Origin: Saprospiraceae bacterium
GTDB lineage: Bacteria; Bacteroidota; Bacteroidia; Chitinophagales; Saprospiraceae
NCBI GenBank assembly: GCA_020631355.1
Contig: JAHDHL010000003.1
Location: forward strand, 244,077-308,076
Direction: 5' to 3'
DNA length: 64,000 nucleotides
The notes beneath the pieces are model-generated. The model made no database searches. It had not been told where the DNA came from and saw only the letters and a list, made by a program, of their open reading frames with translations. Positions 1-7,741 of this stretch are shown piece by piece. Both the position numbers and the translations under genes were made by a program. Every line of letters starts with the position of its first letter. Within the stretch, counting starts at the first letter, position 1.

Positions 1-521
1 TTTCCATCATCTGATAATACCGCCTTAGTCTTGGCTGCAAGTGCATCAGAACCCGAACCCGGCTCAGTAAGACAGTAAGCTGCGAACTTCTTACCCTCTA
101 TCAATGTCGGTAAGTATTTGGATTTTTGTTCCTCATTACCAAAATAAAGTATGGGTAACATTCCGATACCCGTATGCGCACCTTGGGATAGTGCAAATGA
201 CTTCGCCTTGGAGAAACATTCCGTAAGCAACATATTGGTTACGAAATCCTGCATGGAACCACCATACTTCTCAGGAAAGGCAGTACCCAGTAAACCGAAT
301 TCACCCGCTTTGGTTAATAATTGTTTGGTCAGTTCGATATCCAATTTTTCCAATTGGGTCTGTTGTGGGATGATGAAATTATCTACGAAGTCATTCACCA
401 TATCCTTTACCATCAACTGTTCTTCCGTGTAATCCTCAGGAATGAACATATTCATTGGGTCTTGGTCCTTTACCAAAAACTCGCCACCTCTTAATGCAGT
501 TATTTTCTCAATTGTCTCCAT
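1..521 (-). CDS. Acyl-CoA dehydrogenase, N-terminal part (runs off the window)
   Basis: FAD enzyme that removes two hydrogens from acyl-CoA in fatty-acid beta-oxidation. Only the first 173 residues are present. The reading begins METIEKITALRGGEFLV and then shows the family's all-helical N-terminal domain: a PEDYTEEQ start, a GLLGTAFPEKYGG segment, and the FAD/substrate loop LTEPGSGSDA near residue 160. The offset start before PEDYTEEQ resembles the longer (about 600-residue) FadE/VLCAD-like enzymes, but the C-terminus is missing, so this is inference. The ATG at 521-519 is chosen because no earlier in-frame start fits. Two GCGAAAATTCGC palindromes lie just upstream and may control it. Confidence 0.9.
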   Translation of the reverse strand, partial: METIEKITALRGGEFLVKDQDPMNMFIPEDYTEEQLMVKDMVNDFVDNFIIPQQTQLEKLDIELTKQLLTKAGEFGLLGTAFPEKYGGSMQDFVTNMLLTECFSKAKSFALSQGAHTGIGMLPILYFGNEEQKSKYLPTLIEGKKFAAYCLTEPGSGSDALAAKTKAVLSDDG

Positions 522-566
522 CAAAATTCTCTATTTGAGTTAAACTATCTATTCTAATTCATGATA

Positions 567-586
567 ATTGGCGAAAATTCGCCAAT
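567..586. promoter_or_regulatory. Inverted repeat, candidate operator 1 of acyl-CoA dehydrogenase
   Basis: ATTGGCGAA-AA-TTCGCCAAT: two perfect 9-bp arms around a 2-bp centre, 46 bp before the acyl-CoA dehydrogenase start. The core GCGAAAATTCGC (571-582) recurs exactly at 633-644. Repeated short palindromes of this size are typical of dimeric HTH regulators such as the TetR family, which often control beta-oxidation genes. The regulator is not in the window. Confidence 0.55.
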
Positions 587-631
587 CTATATCAAATTTA
601 AAGTAAAAATTGGGATGAATCAAGAATTTTA

Positions 632-645
632 AGCGAAAATTCGCT
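632..645. promoter_or_regulatory. Inverted repeat, candidate operator 2 of acyl-CoA dehydrogenase
   Basis: AGCGAA-AA-TTCGCT, second copy of the 12-bp core GCGAAAATTCGC. Centre-to-centre distance from copy 1 is 62 bp, close to six helical turns, so two dimers would sit on the same DNA face. The flanks (TTTTA on the left, AAAA on the right) extend the symmetry imperfectly. Confidence 0.5.
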
Positions 646-754
646 AAAACATTTATCTCCTTGCCGACAATCCGCAATCACTAATGGTACAAAACATGAT
701 GAATTGTCTCATTACTTGCCAGAACAAGAAAAATTAGAAAAGGGGGTGTAACCA

Positions 755-835
755 ATGAACAATTATGTCATTATGGGATGGAAAGGAAGTTGGAATATCA
801 GGGTTAATCAAAGTCAGATAACCCGATGTGTATGA
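755..835 (+). CDS. Possible 26-codon leader ORF before the sigma factor
   Basis: ATG at 755 is preceded by AGGGGG (741-746) at a spacing of 8, an unusually good Shine-Dalgarno match for a phylum that mostly does without one. The ORF encodes 26 residues and stops at TGA 833-835. It overlaps the possible GTG start (828) of the sigma factor, which would allow translational coupling. No homology is recognisable; it may be chance. Confidence 0.25.
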   Translation: MNNYVIMGWKGSWNIRVNQSQITRCV

Positions 836-845
836 AAATCATAGA

Positions 846-1484
846 ATGAAAGGAAACACCATATCATCTAATTCTAAAATAAATCGTAACATTACAGGTA
901 ACGATAATATTAAATCATTTGCCTCTGTGAAAACGATTTCAAATAGTGATATGGATGCAGAATGGGTACTCATACAGGAGGCCCAGAAGAATCCTGCACG
1001 TTTTAGACCGTTGTATGAAAAGTACTATGTCCCCATCTTCCGTTTCGTTTTGAAAAGAGTCGGTGAAGAAGACCTTGCAGCTGATATCACCTCGCAGGTT
1101 TTTCTTAAGGCCATGAAAAAAATCGGGAAATACGAATACCGAGGTGTTCCTTTTTCCGCTTGGCTTTATAGAATTGCCAGTAATGAGGTTACCCAACATT
1201 TCAGGCAATCCAGTAAGAACCGAGTAGTCAGTATCAGTGACAATCATCTCTCTGGTCTGGTGGATGAGTCCTACTCCGACAACTTTGAGGAACAGAAAAA
1301 AATCATGATTTCAATGCTTTCCGATTTAAAGGAAAGTGATCTTATTATGATTGAATTGAGATTCTTCGAACAAAGGTCATTCAAGGAAATTGCCGATATC
1401 CTTGATATGACTGAAAGCAATGCCAAGGTAAAGACTTACCGAATCATTGAAAGGATGAAGAAAAAAGTACGAAAAACAAATTGA
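846..1484 (+). CDS. ECF-family RNA polymerase sigma factor
   Basis: Directs core RNA polymerase to a dedicated promoter set. Region 2 is visible as the LYEKYYVPIFRFVLKRVG segment followed by DLAADITSQVFLKAM and an FSAWLYRIASNEV block (region 2.3/2.4). Region 4 is the C-terminal helix-turn-helix with RSFKEIADILDMTESNAKVKTYRI. ATG 846 is chosen over GTG 828. A later ATG at 951 (MDAEWVLIQEAQ) marks where family similarity begins, so the first 35 residues may be an extension or untranslated. It lies 36 bp upstream of a single-pass membrane protein that is a plausible regulatory partner. No anti-sigma domain of a known family is obvious in that partner. Confidence 0.88.
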   Translation: MKGNTISSNSKINRNITGNDNIKSFASVKTISNSDMDAEWVLIQEAQKNPARFRPLYEKYYVPIFRFVLKRVGEEDLAADITSQVFLKAMKKIGKYEYRGVPFSAWLYRIASNEVTQHFRQSSKNRVVSISDNHLSGLVDESYSDNFEEQKKIMISMLSDLKESDLIMIELRFFEQRSFKEIADILDMTESNAKVKTYRIIERMKKKVRKTN

Positions 1485-1520
1485 TACAACATACTGATGC
1501 CCCTTAAATAGATATGATAT

Positions 1521-3194
1521 ATGAAGCAAGATTACGATATAAGATTTAATCCATCAGAGCCTAGCGATGAGCAAATCAAAAGTCACATGGACTTTGATGC
1601 CTTATTGCAGCAGATGGATGTTCCGATCAAGGAGAATAAGGAAGCCAAACGGGTTTCGTTATGGCCCAAATGGGCAGGTGGAATTGCTGTCGCAGCCACT
1701 GTTGCAGGAATCATTTTCGCAGGTCCTTTCTTCCAAGGTGGTAATGATATCGAATATCAGACTGCCTCCACACAGTATTTCAACCAGCAACCATTCATTC
1801 AGCCTCCTTTCGAGCAGGCACAACCCAGATTGATGTCATATGATGTCAATGCAGGTAATGGTGGTACCATTAAGGTGAATAACAATACGAATATCAATGT
1901 ATTGCCATCCACATTCCTGGATGAGAATGGCCAGGCTGTAAATGGTAAGGTGAATATCAAGTACAGGAACATGAACGACATCAGTGAGTATTTCATGTCA
2001 GGTATTCCCTTGAGTCTTCAGTCCGACCAATTGGGTACTGAACAATTATACGAAATCTATGCAGAAAAAGATGGTAAGCGTCTTGTAATTGACCCTGAGA
2101 AAGGATTGGAAATCATCATGACCGAAAGGCAAATGAATGCAGATTTCAAACCTGAGGCAAAGCAAGTATACCAATTGGATGTCCAGGGCAAGAAATGGGT
2201 ACTCAAAGGACAATCAGAATATAAGGTAAATGTTATTCGTTCGGGAAAATCCAGTTCCAATGCTTCATCTGACCTAAGTGGCATAACGCAACTTGAACAA
2301 GCATTCGAAGCTGCAAAATTGGATTTGGAAGGAAAATTCAAAGCAAGTCCGCTACCTACTGCCCCAAGAAAATTCGACCCTCAGAAAACTGTATTCGATT
2401 TGGATCTGGATCCATCCCTGAGCCAACAATTCAGTGCATTCAAAAATCTGAAATGGCAACCTATCGGAAATGAGAACGCCATCAAAATGGTTACCAAAAT
2501 AGAATGGTACGAAGATGAGATTGAATTGATGAAGGTGAGTGATAATCTATTCAAAATCAAATTCGATAATGGCAAGCAACAAGTGGAGCTTGATGCTATA
2601 CCTGTACTAACGGGCAGTGAATACCAATCTGCATTGAATCAGTACAATTCGGATAAGAGTAGAATTGAAGCGGAAAATAAGACTAAGGAAGCGGAAAAAG
2701 CAGCCGCTTTGGGTAAATTGAAAACTCAATTCGAAACAGATAAGAATCTGGCATTATCCCAGAACGATGCGCCATCTAATCCAACTGAAGAAATTGTTGA
2801 GCAAGTAGTTGAGCATGTCTTCAAGGTAAAGGAATTGGGAATCTGGAACTTTAGTAACGCCATTACCAAACCTGCTGATCTAAAGCAAGTTGTTTGTAAA
2901 AATAATGCTGGAAAGGCATATCAGAATACAACACTATATGTGGCCAATCTAACTGATGGTACCCTTTCTAAATATTATCATGGAAAATTTGCCCTTATCG
3001 ATATCAAGGCAAATAAGGAATACCAAATGTGGGTAGTGAATGAGAACCAAACCTTGTCCATTATATTCCCTGATGAAGTGAAACAAATGAATTGGTCAGA
3101 TAGAGAGAATAGTATTCAATTCAATCCTCCGAGTGATCAAATCAATAGTGAGGCTGATGTCTATAAGGCATTGAAATTGGGTTCGCCCATGTAA
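1521..3194 (+). CDS. Single-pass membrane protein, putative regulator of the adjacent ECF sigma factor
   Basis: 557 residues. About 48 cytoplasmic residues containing MDFDALLQQMDVPI precede one transmembrane helix at about 50-71. The large outer part has a domain of the kind often seen in Bacteroidota membrane proteins (GGTIKVNNNTNINVLPSTF, then NGKVNIKYRNMNDISEYFMSGIPL, about 115-165). A charged alpha-helical stretch lies near 370-400 and a C-terminal beta-rich region follows (FKVKELGIWNFSNAI onward). Position directly after an ECF sigma gene and N-in topology suggest an anti-sigma or signal-relay role; this is inference from context. No catalytic motif was found. A strong terminator follows. 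Confidence 0.55.
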   Translation: MKQDYDIRFNPSEPSDEQIKSHMDFDALLQQMDVPIKENKEAKRVSLWPKWAGGIAVAATVAGIIFAGPFFQGGNDIEYQTASTQYFNQQPFIQPPFEQAQPRLMSYDVNAGNGGTIKVNNNTNINVLPSTFLDENGQAVNGKVNIKYRNMNDISEYFMSGIPLSLQSDQLGTEQLYEIYAEKDGKRLVIDPEKGLEIIMTERQMNADFKPEAKQVYQLDVQGKKWVLKGQSEYKVNVIRSGKSSSNASSDLSGITQLEQAFEAAKLDLEGKFKASPLPTAPRKFDPQKTVFDLDLDPSLSQQFSAFKNLKWQPIGNENAIKMVTKIEWYEDEIELMKVSDNLFKIKFDNGKQQVELDAIPVLTGSEYQSALNQYNSDKSRIEAENKTKEAEKAAALGKLKTQFETDKNLALSQNDAPSNPTEEIVEQVVEHVFKVKELGIWNFSNAITKPADLKQVVCKNNAGKAYQNTTLYVANLTDGTLSKYYHGKFALIDIKANKEYQMWVVNENQTLSIIFPDEVKQMNWSDRENSIQFNPPSDQINSEADVYKALKLGSPM

Positions 3195-3252
3195 AAAAGA
3201 GATTACAACCTATTCCTATATATAACTAACCTTCGAATTTTAGTCAGTTGAG

Positions 3253-3280
3253 AAAGCCATGTTTATGCATGGCTTTTTTT
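3253..3280 (+). terminator. Rho-independent terminator after the sigma-factor operon
   Basis: AAAGCCATG / CATGGCTTT, a 9-bp stem (3253-3261 with 3268-3276) and 6-nt loop, running into a T tract. It sits between convergent genes and mainly serves the rightward transcript. Confidence 0.85.
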
Positions 3281-3909
3281 TAATCCATAAAGGATGTATC
3301 TCCTGCACCCTGCCTGATGATTACAGGTGACCTATCGGTAAAATCAATGACAGTGGATGCTTCCGTACGTCCATACCCTCCGTCTATGATAATATCCACC
3401 TCATGGTCATATTCCTCATATATCTCATAAGGATCCGTATGGTATTCCATAAAATCGTCATCATTCCTCAAAGATGCGGAGAGAATGGGACGGCCCAAAC
3501 CCTCCAGAATGGCTTTGGTGATATTATTATTCTGAATCCTAACACCTACTGTCCGTTTTTTATTCTTGAACATCTTAGGCACTTTCTTACTTGCTTTGAG
3601 AATGTAAGTGTAAGGACCGGGCAATGTCGCTTTCATTGTACGGAATGCCTCATTACTGAATGGCAACGTATAATCTGCTACATGGGAAAGATTTTCACAG
3701 ATAAAGGAGAAGTTGGCCTTGTCAGGTTTGATGCCCCTGATGCGGCATATCCTTTCATAGGCTTTCTGATTCGTGATATCGCATCCCAATCCATAAACCG
3801 TATCCGTTGGATAGATGATTACACCTCCTTTCTCCAAGGTTTCTATGACTTGTTTGATTTTTCTCGGATTGGGATTATCCGAATTGATTTCCAATAGCAT
3901 ATCATTCAA
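3280..3909 (-). CDS. yciO: YciO-type Sua5/YciO/YrdC-family protein
   Basis: 209 residues, one full YrdC-like domain. This fold binds nucleotides and dsRNA and, in TsaC/Sua5, makes threonylcarbamoyl-AMP for tRNA t6A. Visible motifs are GGVIIYPTDTVYGLGCDI (15-residue P-loop-like start), ERICRIRGIKP, LPGPYTYILKASKKVP, KRTVGVRIQNN and LSASLR. The ERICRIR, GPYTYILK and PVIIRQGAGD features resemble E. coli YciO more than TsaC, so it may be the paralogue of less certain role rather than the t6A enzyme. The ATG at 3909 is used; a second Met three codons on is possible. A terminator separates it from the next leftward gene. Confidence 0.85.
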   Translation of the reverse strand: MNDMLLEINSDNPNPRKIKQVIETLEKGGVIIYPTDTVYGLGCDITNQKAYERICRIRGIKPDKANFSFICENLSHVADYTLPFSNEAFRTMKATLPGPYTYILKASKKVPKMFKNKKRTVGVRIQNNNITKAILEGLGRPILSASLRNDDDFMEYHTDPYEIYEEYDHEVDIIIDGGYGRTEASTVIDFTDRSPVIIRQGAGDTSFMD

Positions 3910-3921
3910 GATTAAAATTCA

Positions 3922-3947
3922 AAAGCCGGATGAATTCATCCGGCTTT
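3922..3947 (-). terminator. Palindromic terminator after the Hsp70-like gene
   Basis: AAAGCCGGATGAA / TTCATCCGGCTTT is a perfect 26-bp palindrome. On the minus strand it is followed by TGAATTTTAAT, moderately T-rich. It lies between the stop of the 629-residue protein and the start of the YciO-type gene. Confidence 0.75.
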
Positions 3948-4006
3948 CGTTAAGGCTCCTTAGTTCTTGAGCCATAGTTTTGTTTTAGAACTCAGTATTA
4001 AAACTA

Positions 4007-5896
4007 CTAAATGGAAAACTTCTTACGCAAATTTTGGTATATCTTCTTTCCGAAGAGTTGAAGTAATACCTTATGCATCTTATCTTCCATTTGCTTCTTA
4101 GATATTTCCTTAGCCTTAAAGTTAACTAATTTAATATCCATTTCTCTTTTCAAGGACCATGTTAATTTAGAAAGGATGATGATATCATCAGCTTCCAAAT
4201 CATAACTATGGTCTAAGTTAGTCACTTCTTTCCAGATTTTAAGAATCAATTTCAAATCTTGGCTGGACCATTTTTCGATATCGGACTTGAATCTGGCTGC
4301 ATTCTTCTTTACATATTCCGAAATCGGTTCGCCCTCTACAGATTCCCTGTAATAATACTTACCAAAATCAGCTCCGTGAATCGGGCTCGTATTTTCGTAA
4401 TACATGGACTCTTTTGTATGCAAATTCTCAAAACTCGCTTTCATGTTAGAATTCTTCAAATCCGAATTGGAAATGAAACGTAGGACTTTTTCACCGGGTT
4501 GGTGCACCAGCTCTCCGACTTGTGCATCAAATCCGATGTTACCCAACTTCGACTTCGTCTTGAATACATTACTCAATTGTGTTCCAGAGGAAGCTTTCGA
4601 TCGACCTGTGTTGGTAGCCGGTTTAGGCGTTTCTTTCTTAGCAACAGGTTTAGGTGCAGGCTTTGGTGTCTCCTTTTTGGCTTCCGGTTTTGGAGCAGGT
4701 GTTGGTTCCGGAGTTGGTGGCGTGGAAGTAACGATAGGTTCAGTCCTGGTTATCTTTTCCACACTAGAGGATGAAATCACTGGGATTTCAGTCTTCTTGC
4801 CCAATTCCTGTTCTAATTCGAGTGTGTCAACGATTTCGTCAATATTCCACATGACTACTTCCCTTGGGATACCTAAGTCATCTGCTTTCTTTCCGAACTT
4901 AGACTTATATTCATCAACCTTACTCGGGTCAACAACTGTCTGTCTGATTTCAAGTAACAAGGATTCCCTTGCATGCTTGGCCTCACGCTTACGCTTAAGG
5001 TTTGCAATCCTTTCTTCTTCGGCACGCTCTGCACCCAAGAATTTTTCTATCCCACCGAATCCGACACTGGAAGCACCAACAACGATATCCTTTCTTGAGA
5101 TGTAGGAATTCTTATTGATATAAGAGGATAACTGAAGTTCCTTATTCAGATAATCCTGTATCACCTGATTATCGAAGTAGTCACCCATCAGGATAACTTC
5201 CTTTAGGTTCTTGGATCCCTGGAGAATCTTAGGATGCAAATACTTGGAAAGCAAGGACCGTTTTTCGGTCAATTTGTCCTCATAATCCCCTTTGGAAACA
5301 TTAATGGAAGCATCAATTGTAATTCCGCCACTTTTCTTCTGAATGGAATACTTCCCACCCTTTCCTCCTCGGGATATTTGTTGTAATAATTGCTTTTCCT
5401 GGTCACCACCCAACATCAAACCTTCCTTTGCGAATTCCGCAACCACATAATCAGTGATTTTCTTTAGGCCATCATCCGTATTCATTTCTGGAATATTGGA
5501 TACCTGGGAGTTACCCTGTGACTTGTAGAAGAACAATTCACTACCCTTTCCCTGATTCTCAAGGATGACATAATCAGAATTTTCGGTATCCTTTCCTACA
5601 CCCCTTAGGTATGAACTCGCCAGATTGTCCTCAAAGACAATCCTTACATCATTTTCGTATTTCTTCTTGAATGCGTCCACTTTCTGTCTCCAACCACTGT
5701 CATTGAACGGTAGGATAATTGCTGTGGGAATGGGTTTGATTGCTTTCCAGCCCTTTTTCATGGCAGATTTAATGGACTCATCCAAACAAGCCCCCAAATC
5801 TCCTGTAATTTTTGAGTGTGATAATACAGCCGAATCGTTCCTCCTTTTGATTAGGTTATGTATTTCATCCTTTGTTATAACAATGGTAAGTAACAT
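4007..5896 (-). CDS. Degenerate Hsp70/actin-fold protein with Pro-rich linker and novel C-terminal domain
   Basis: 629 residues. Residues 35-280 follow the order of the second half of an Hsp70 ATPase domain: PTAIILPFNDSGWRQK (about 57-72, like DnaK VTVPAYFNDSQRQ), VRIVFEDNLASSYLRGVGK (84-102, like the INEPTAAALAYG helix), YVILENQGKGSELFFYK (109-125, where phosphate-2 DLGGGTFD would be), DDGLKKITDYVVAEF (141-155), the INVSKGDYEDKL turn (198-209, like ITRARFEEL) and KEVILMGDYFDNQVIQDYLNKEL (232-254, like the VGGSTRIPKV segment). The DLGTT phosphate-1 start is absent and the phosphate-2 Asp is lost, so ATP hydrolysis is doubtful. A charged helix (285-330) and a Pro/Ala/Lys linker (about 390-430) follow, then about 190 residues I do not recognise. 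No signal peptide; likely cytoplasmic. The Hsp70 relation is my reading by eye. Confidence 0.55.
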   Translation of the reverse strand: MLLTIVITKDEIHNLIKRRNDSAVLSHSKITGDLGACLDESIKSAMKKGWKAIKPIPTAIILPFNDSGWRQKVDAFKKKYENDVRIVFEDNLASSYLRGVGKDTENSDYVILENQGKGSELFFYKSQGNSQVSNIPEMNTDDGLKKITDYVVAEFAKEGLMLGGDQEKQLLQQISRGGKGGKYSIQKKSGGITIDASINVSKGDYEDKLTEKRSLLSKYLHPKILQGSKNLKEVILMGDYFDNQVIQDYLNKELQLSSYINKNSYISRKDIVVGASSVGFGGIEKFLGAERAEEERIANLKRKREAKHARESLLLEIRQTVVDPSKVDEYKSKFGKKADDLGIPREVVMWNIDEIVDTLELEQELGKKTEIPVISSSSVEKITRTEPIVTSTPPTPEPTPAPKPEAKKETPKPAPKPVAKKETPKPATNTGRSKASSGTQLSNVFKTKSKLGNIGFDAQVGELVHQPGEKVLRFISNSDLKNSNMKASFENLHTKESMYYENTSPIHGADFGKYYYRESVEGEPISEYVKKNAARFKSDIEKWSSQDLKLILKIWKEVTNLDHSYDLEADDIIILSKLTWSLKREMDIKLVNFKAKEISKKQMEDKMHKVLLQLFGKKIYQNLRKKFSI

Positions 5897-6214
5897 TTTT
5901 GTCTGTTTACTTTTTTAAAAACCTGAAATTGTGTTGTTATGGTAGAAAAAACGTAAGATTTCAGTCCAAAACAGTCATCTCATACACCTTGTAAAATTAT
6001 AAAATAATACGTTATTAAAAAATTTATATCTGTTTAATATTAGCGGTATAGTGATAGCTTCTGAAATCCTAAGAACCAAAGGGTATTTTAGATGAAATTA
6101 ATTAGAATAGCATACAATTTGATTGCAAGAACTCATACAAACCTATTATCTTAGAGTTCCTAAATGAATGGGTTCATCTACACTAATACATACTATACTT
6201 AAAATCAATTCATT
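5897..6214. other. AT-rich divergent intergenic region
   Basis: 318 bp between the Hsp70-like gene and the metallo-hydrolase. It is very AT-rich around 5990-6050 and presumably holds both promoters. No exact TAnnTTTG element, stable hairpin or small ORF with good signals was seen. Confidence 0.5.
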
Positions 6215-6895
6215 ATGAAGCTGACTTGGTACGGCCAATCCACTTTCGTCATCGAGTTCGGAGGTAAGAAATTACTTACCGACCCTGCCCTTTCGGTGAA
6301 TCCACTAGCAAAGGACCTAAATATTGATGACTTAGAGGCGGATTACATATTGGTTACCCATGGTCATGGCGATCATGTCGCAGACTTGGAGCAGGTTGCC
6401 AAAAGAACGGGCGCTACCATTATTTCCAATTATGAAATCGTATCCTATTACGGAGCCAAGGGTTTCCAGGGACATCCCATGAATCATGGCGGTAAATGGA
6501 AATTCGACTTCGGTACGGTCAAATATGTGCATGCAGTACATTCCAGTGTACTTCCGGATGGTACCTATGGAGGAAATCCGGGCGGATTCGTTGTTTGGGG
6601 CGATGAGGGCTGCTTCTATCTTGCAGGTGATACTGCCCTTACCATGGATATGAAACTGATACCTATGACCTGTCCGTCCTTGGATGTGGCTATCTTGCCT
6701 ATCGGTGATAATTTCACAATGGGTTATGAGGATGCTGTCATCGCGAGTGATTTTGTAGCATGCGATAAGGTATTGGGATGTCATTTTGATTCATTCCCAT
6801 ATATTGAGGTAGACCATAATGCAGCTAGGGAAGCATTCTCGGCTAAGGGTAAGGAACTCATCATCCCAACTATTGGGGGAACCATTGAAATTTAA
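6215..6895 (+). CDS. UPF0173/UlaG-like metal-dependent hydrolase (metallo-beta-lactamase fold)
   Basis: 226 residues, the full length of the UPF0173 group. Metal-binding motifs are all present: THGHGDHVAD (about 49-58, the HxHxDH signature), NHGGKW followed by HAVHSS (about 109-111), the AGDTAL Asp (about 137) and the C-terminal CHFDSFP His. The start MKLTWYGQSTFVIEFGGKKLLTDP is canonical for the family. Cytoplasmic; the substrate is unknown for most members. It lies 20 bp upstream of parA in the same direction and may share its transcript, but no functional link to segregation is implied. Confidence 0.9.
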   Translation: MKLTWYGQSTFVIEFGGKKLLTDPALSVNPLAKDLNIDDLEADYILVTHGHGDHVADLEQVAKRTGATIISNYEIVSYYGAKGFQGHPMNHGGKWKFDFGTVKYVHAVHSSVLPDGTYGGNPGGFVVWGDEGCFYLAGDTALTMDMKLIPMTCPSLDVAILPIGDNFTMGYEDAVIASDFVACDKVLGCHFDSFPYIEVDHNAAREAFSAKGKELIIPTIGGTIEI

Positions 6896-6915
6896 AATAA
6901 TACACTGAACTCATC

Positions 6916-7707
6916 ATGGGCAAAGTCATCACTATAGCCAACCAAAAAGGGGGAGTTGGTAAGACCACAACAGCTATTAATCTTGCAGCCAGTCTCGCCA
7001 TTCTGGAAAAGAAAGTTCTTCTGATTGATTGCGATCCACAAGCCAACGCAACATCTGGTGTGGGTATACCACCCGATTCAGTGGATTACAGTACATATGA
7101 TTGTCTGGTCAATGATACCAATCCCAATGATTGTATCATTGATACTGATACTCCGAATCTGGATCTGATTCCATCACACATCGATTTGGTAGGTGCGGAA
7201 GTCGAACTTATCAATACTTGGCAAAGGGAATATGTCATCAAGCGATTCGTAGACCAGGTAAAGGATGAATATGATTACATTTTCATTGATTGTCTACCAT
7301 CCTTGGGCCTTATAACCGTCAATGCCTTGACAGCTGCGGATTCTGTCATTATTCCCGTACAATGTGAATTCTTTGCATTGGAGGGATTGGGTAAATTATT
7401 GAATACCGTAAAATTGGTCAAGAAGCAATTGAATAAGGACCTTCAGATTGAAGGCATTCTTCTTTCCATGTATGACAAGAGGCTGAGATTGGCCAATGAG
7501 GTTGTCAGTGAGATACAGGAACATTTCAGTGATCAGGTATTCGAGACCATCATCCATCGTAATGCAAGATTGGGTGAATCACCCAACTTCGGTAAGCCTG
7601 TGGCACTTTATGATGCCACTTCCAAAGGAGCCATTAACTTCTTTAATCTGGCCAAGGAAGTTCTGATTAGGAATAATGATACCATCAAAAGGAAGCAAAA
7701 GGCTTAA
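6916..7707 (+). CDS. parA: Chromosome-partitioning ATPase ParA (Soj)
   Basis: 263 residues. ATP-dependent, DNA-binding P-loop ATPase that positions replication origins together with ParB. It opens with the deviant Walker A KGGVGKTTTA (residues 10-19), followed by VLLIDCDPQANATSG (A' box) and YIFIDCLPSLGLITVNAL (Walker B). The LAREVVSEI-type C-terminal helix and RNARLGESPNFGKP are typical of chromosomal Soj proteins. parB starts 34 bp downstream, so the two are almost certainly one operon. No perfect TGTTTCACGTGAAACA-type parS site was noticed by eye in the surrounding sequence. Confidence 0.97.
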   Translation: MGKVITIANQKGGVGKTTTAINLAASLAILEKKVLLIDCDPQANATSGVGIPPDSVDYSTYDCLVNDTNPNDCIIDTDTPNLDLIPSHIDLVGAEVELINTWQREYVIKRFVDQVKDEYDYIFIDCLPSLGLITVNALTAADSVIIPVQCEFFALEGLGKLLNTVKLVKKQLNKDLQIEGILLSMYDKRLRLANEVVSEIQEHFSDQVFETIIHRNARLGESPNFGKPVALYDATSKGAINFFNLAKEVLIRNNDTIKRKQKA

Positions 7708-7741
7708 TTCACTTTAGCAAACATCACCCATACATTATATT

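Larger units (their letters stand above)
522..845. other. Divergent intergenic region
   Basis: Gap between the acyl-CoA dehydrogenase (leftward) and the ECF sigma factor (rightward). It holds the two GCGAAAATTCGC palindromes and a possible 26-codon leader ORF. No exact TAnnTTTG element was seen for the sigma-factor gene. Confidence 0.5.

Noticed and set aside
4404..5105. 233-residue plus-strand frame opposite the Hsp70-like gene
   Set aside because: The minus-strand frame is longer, runs gene-length and shows Hsp70-like order; the plus frame is Gly/Ser/Phe-rich opposite the Pro/Lys linker, a typical shadow.
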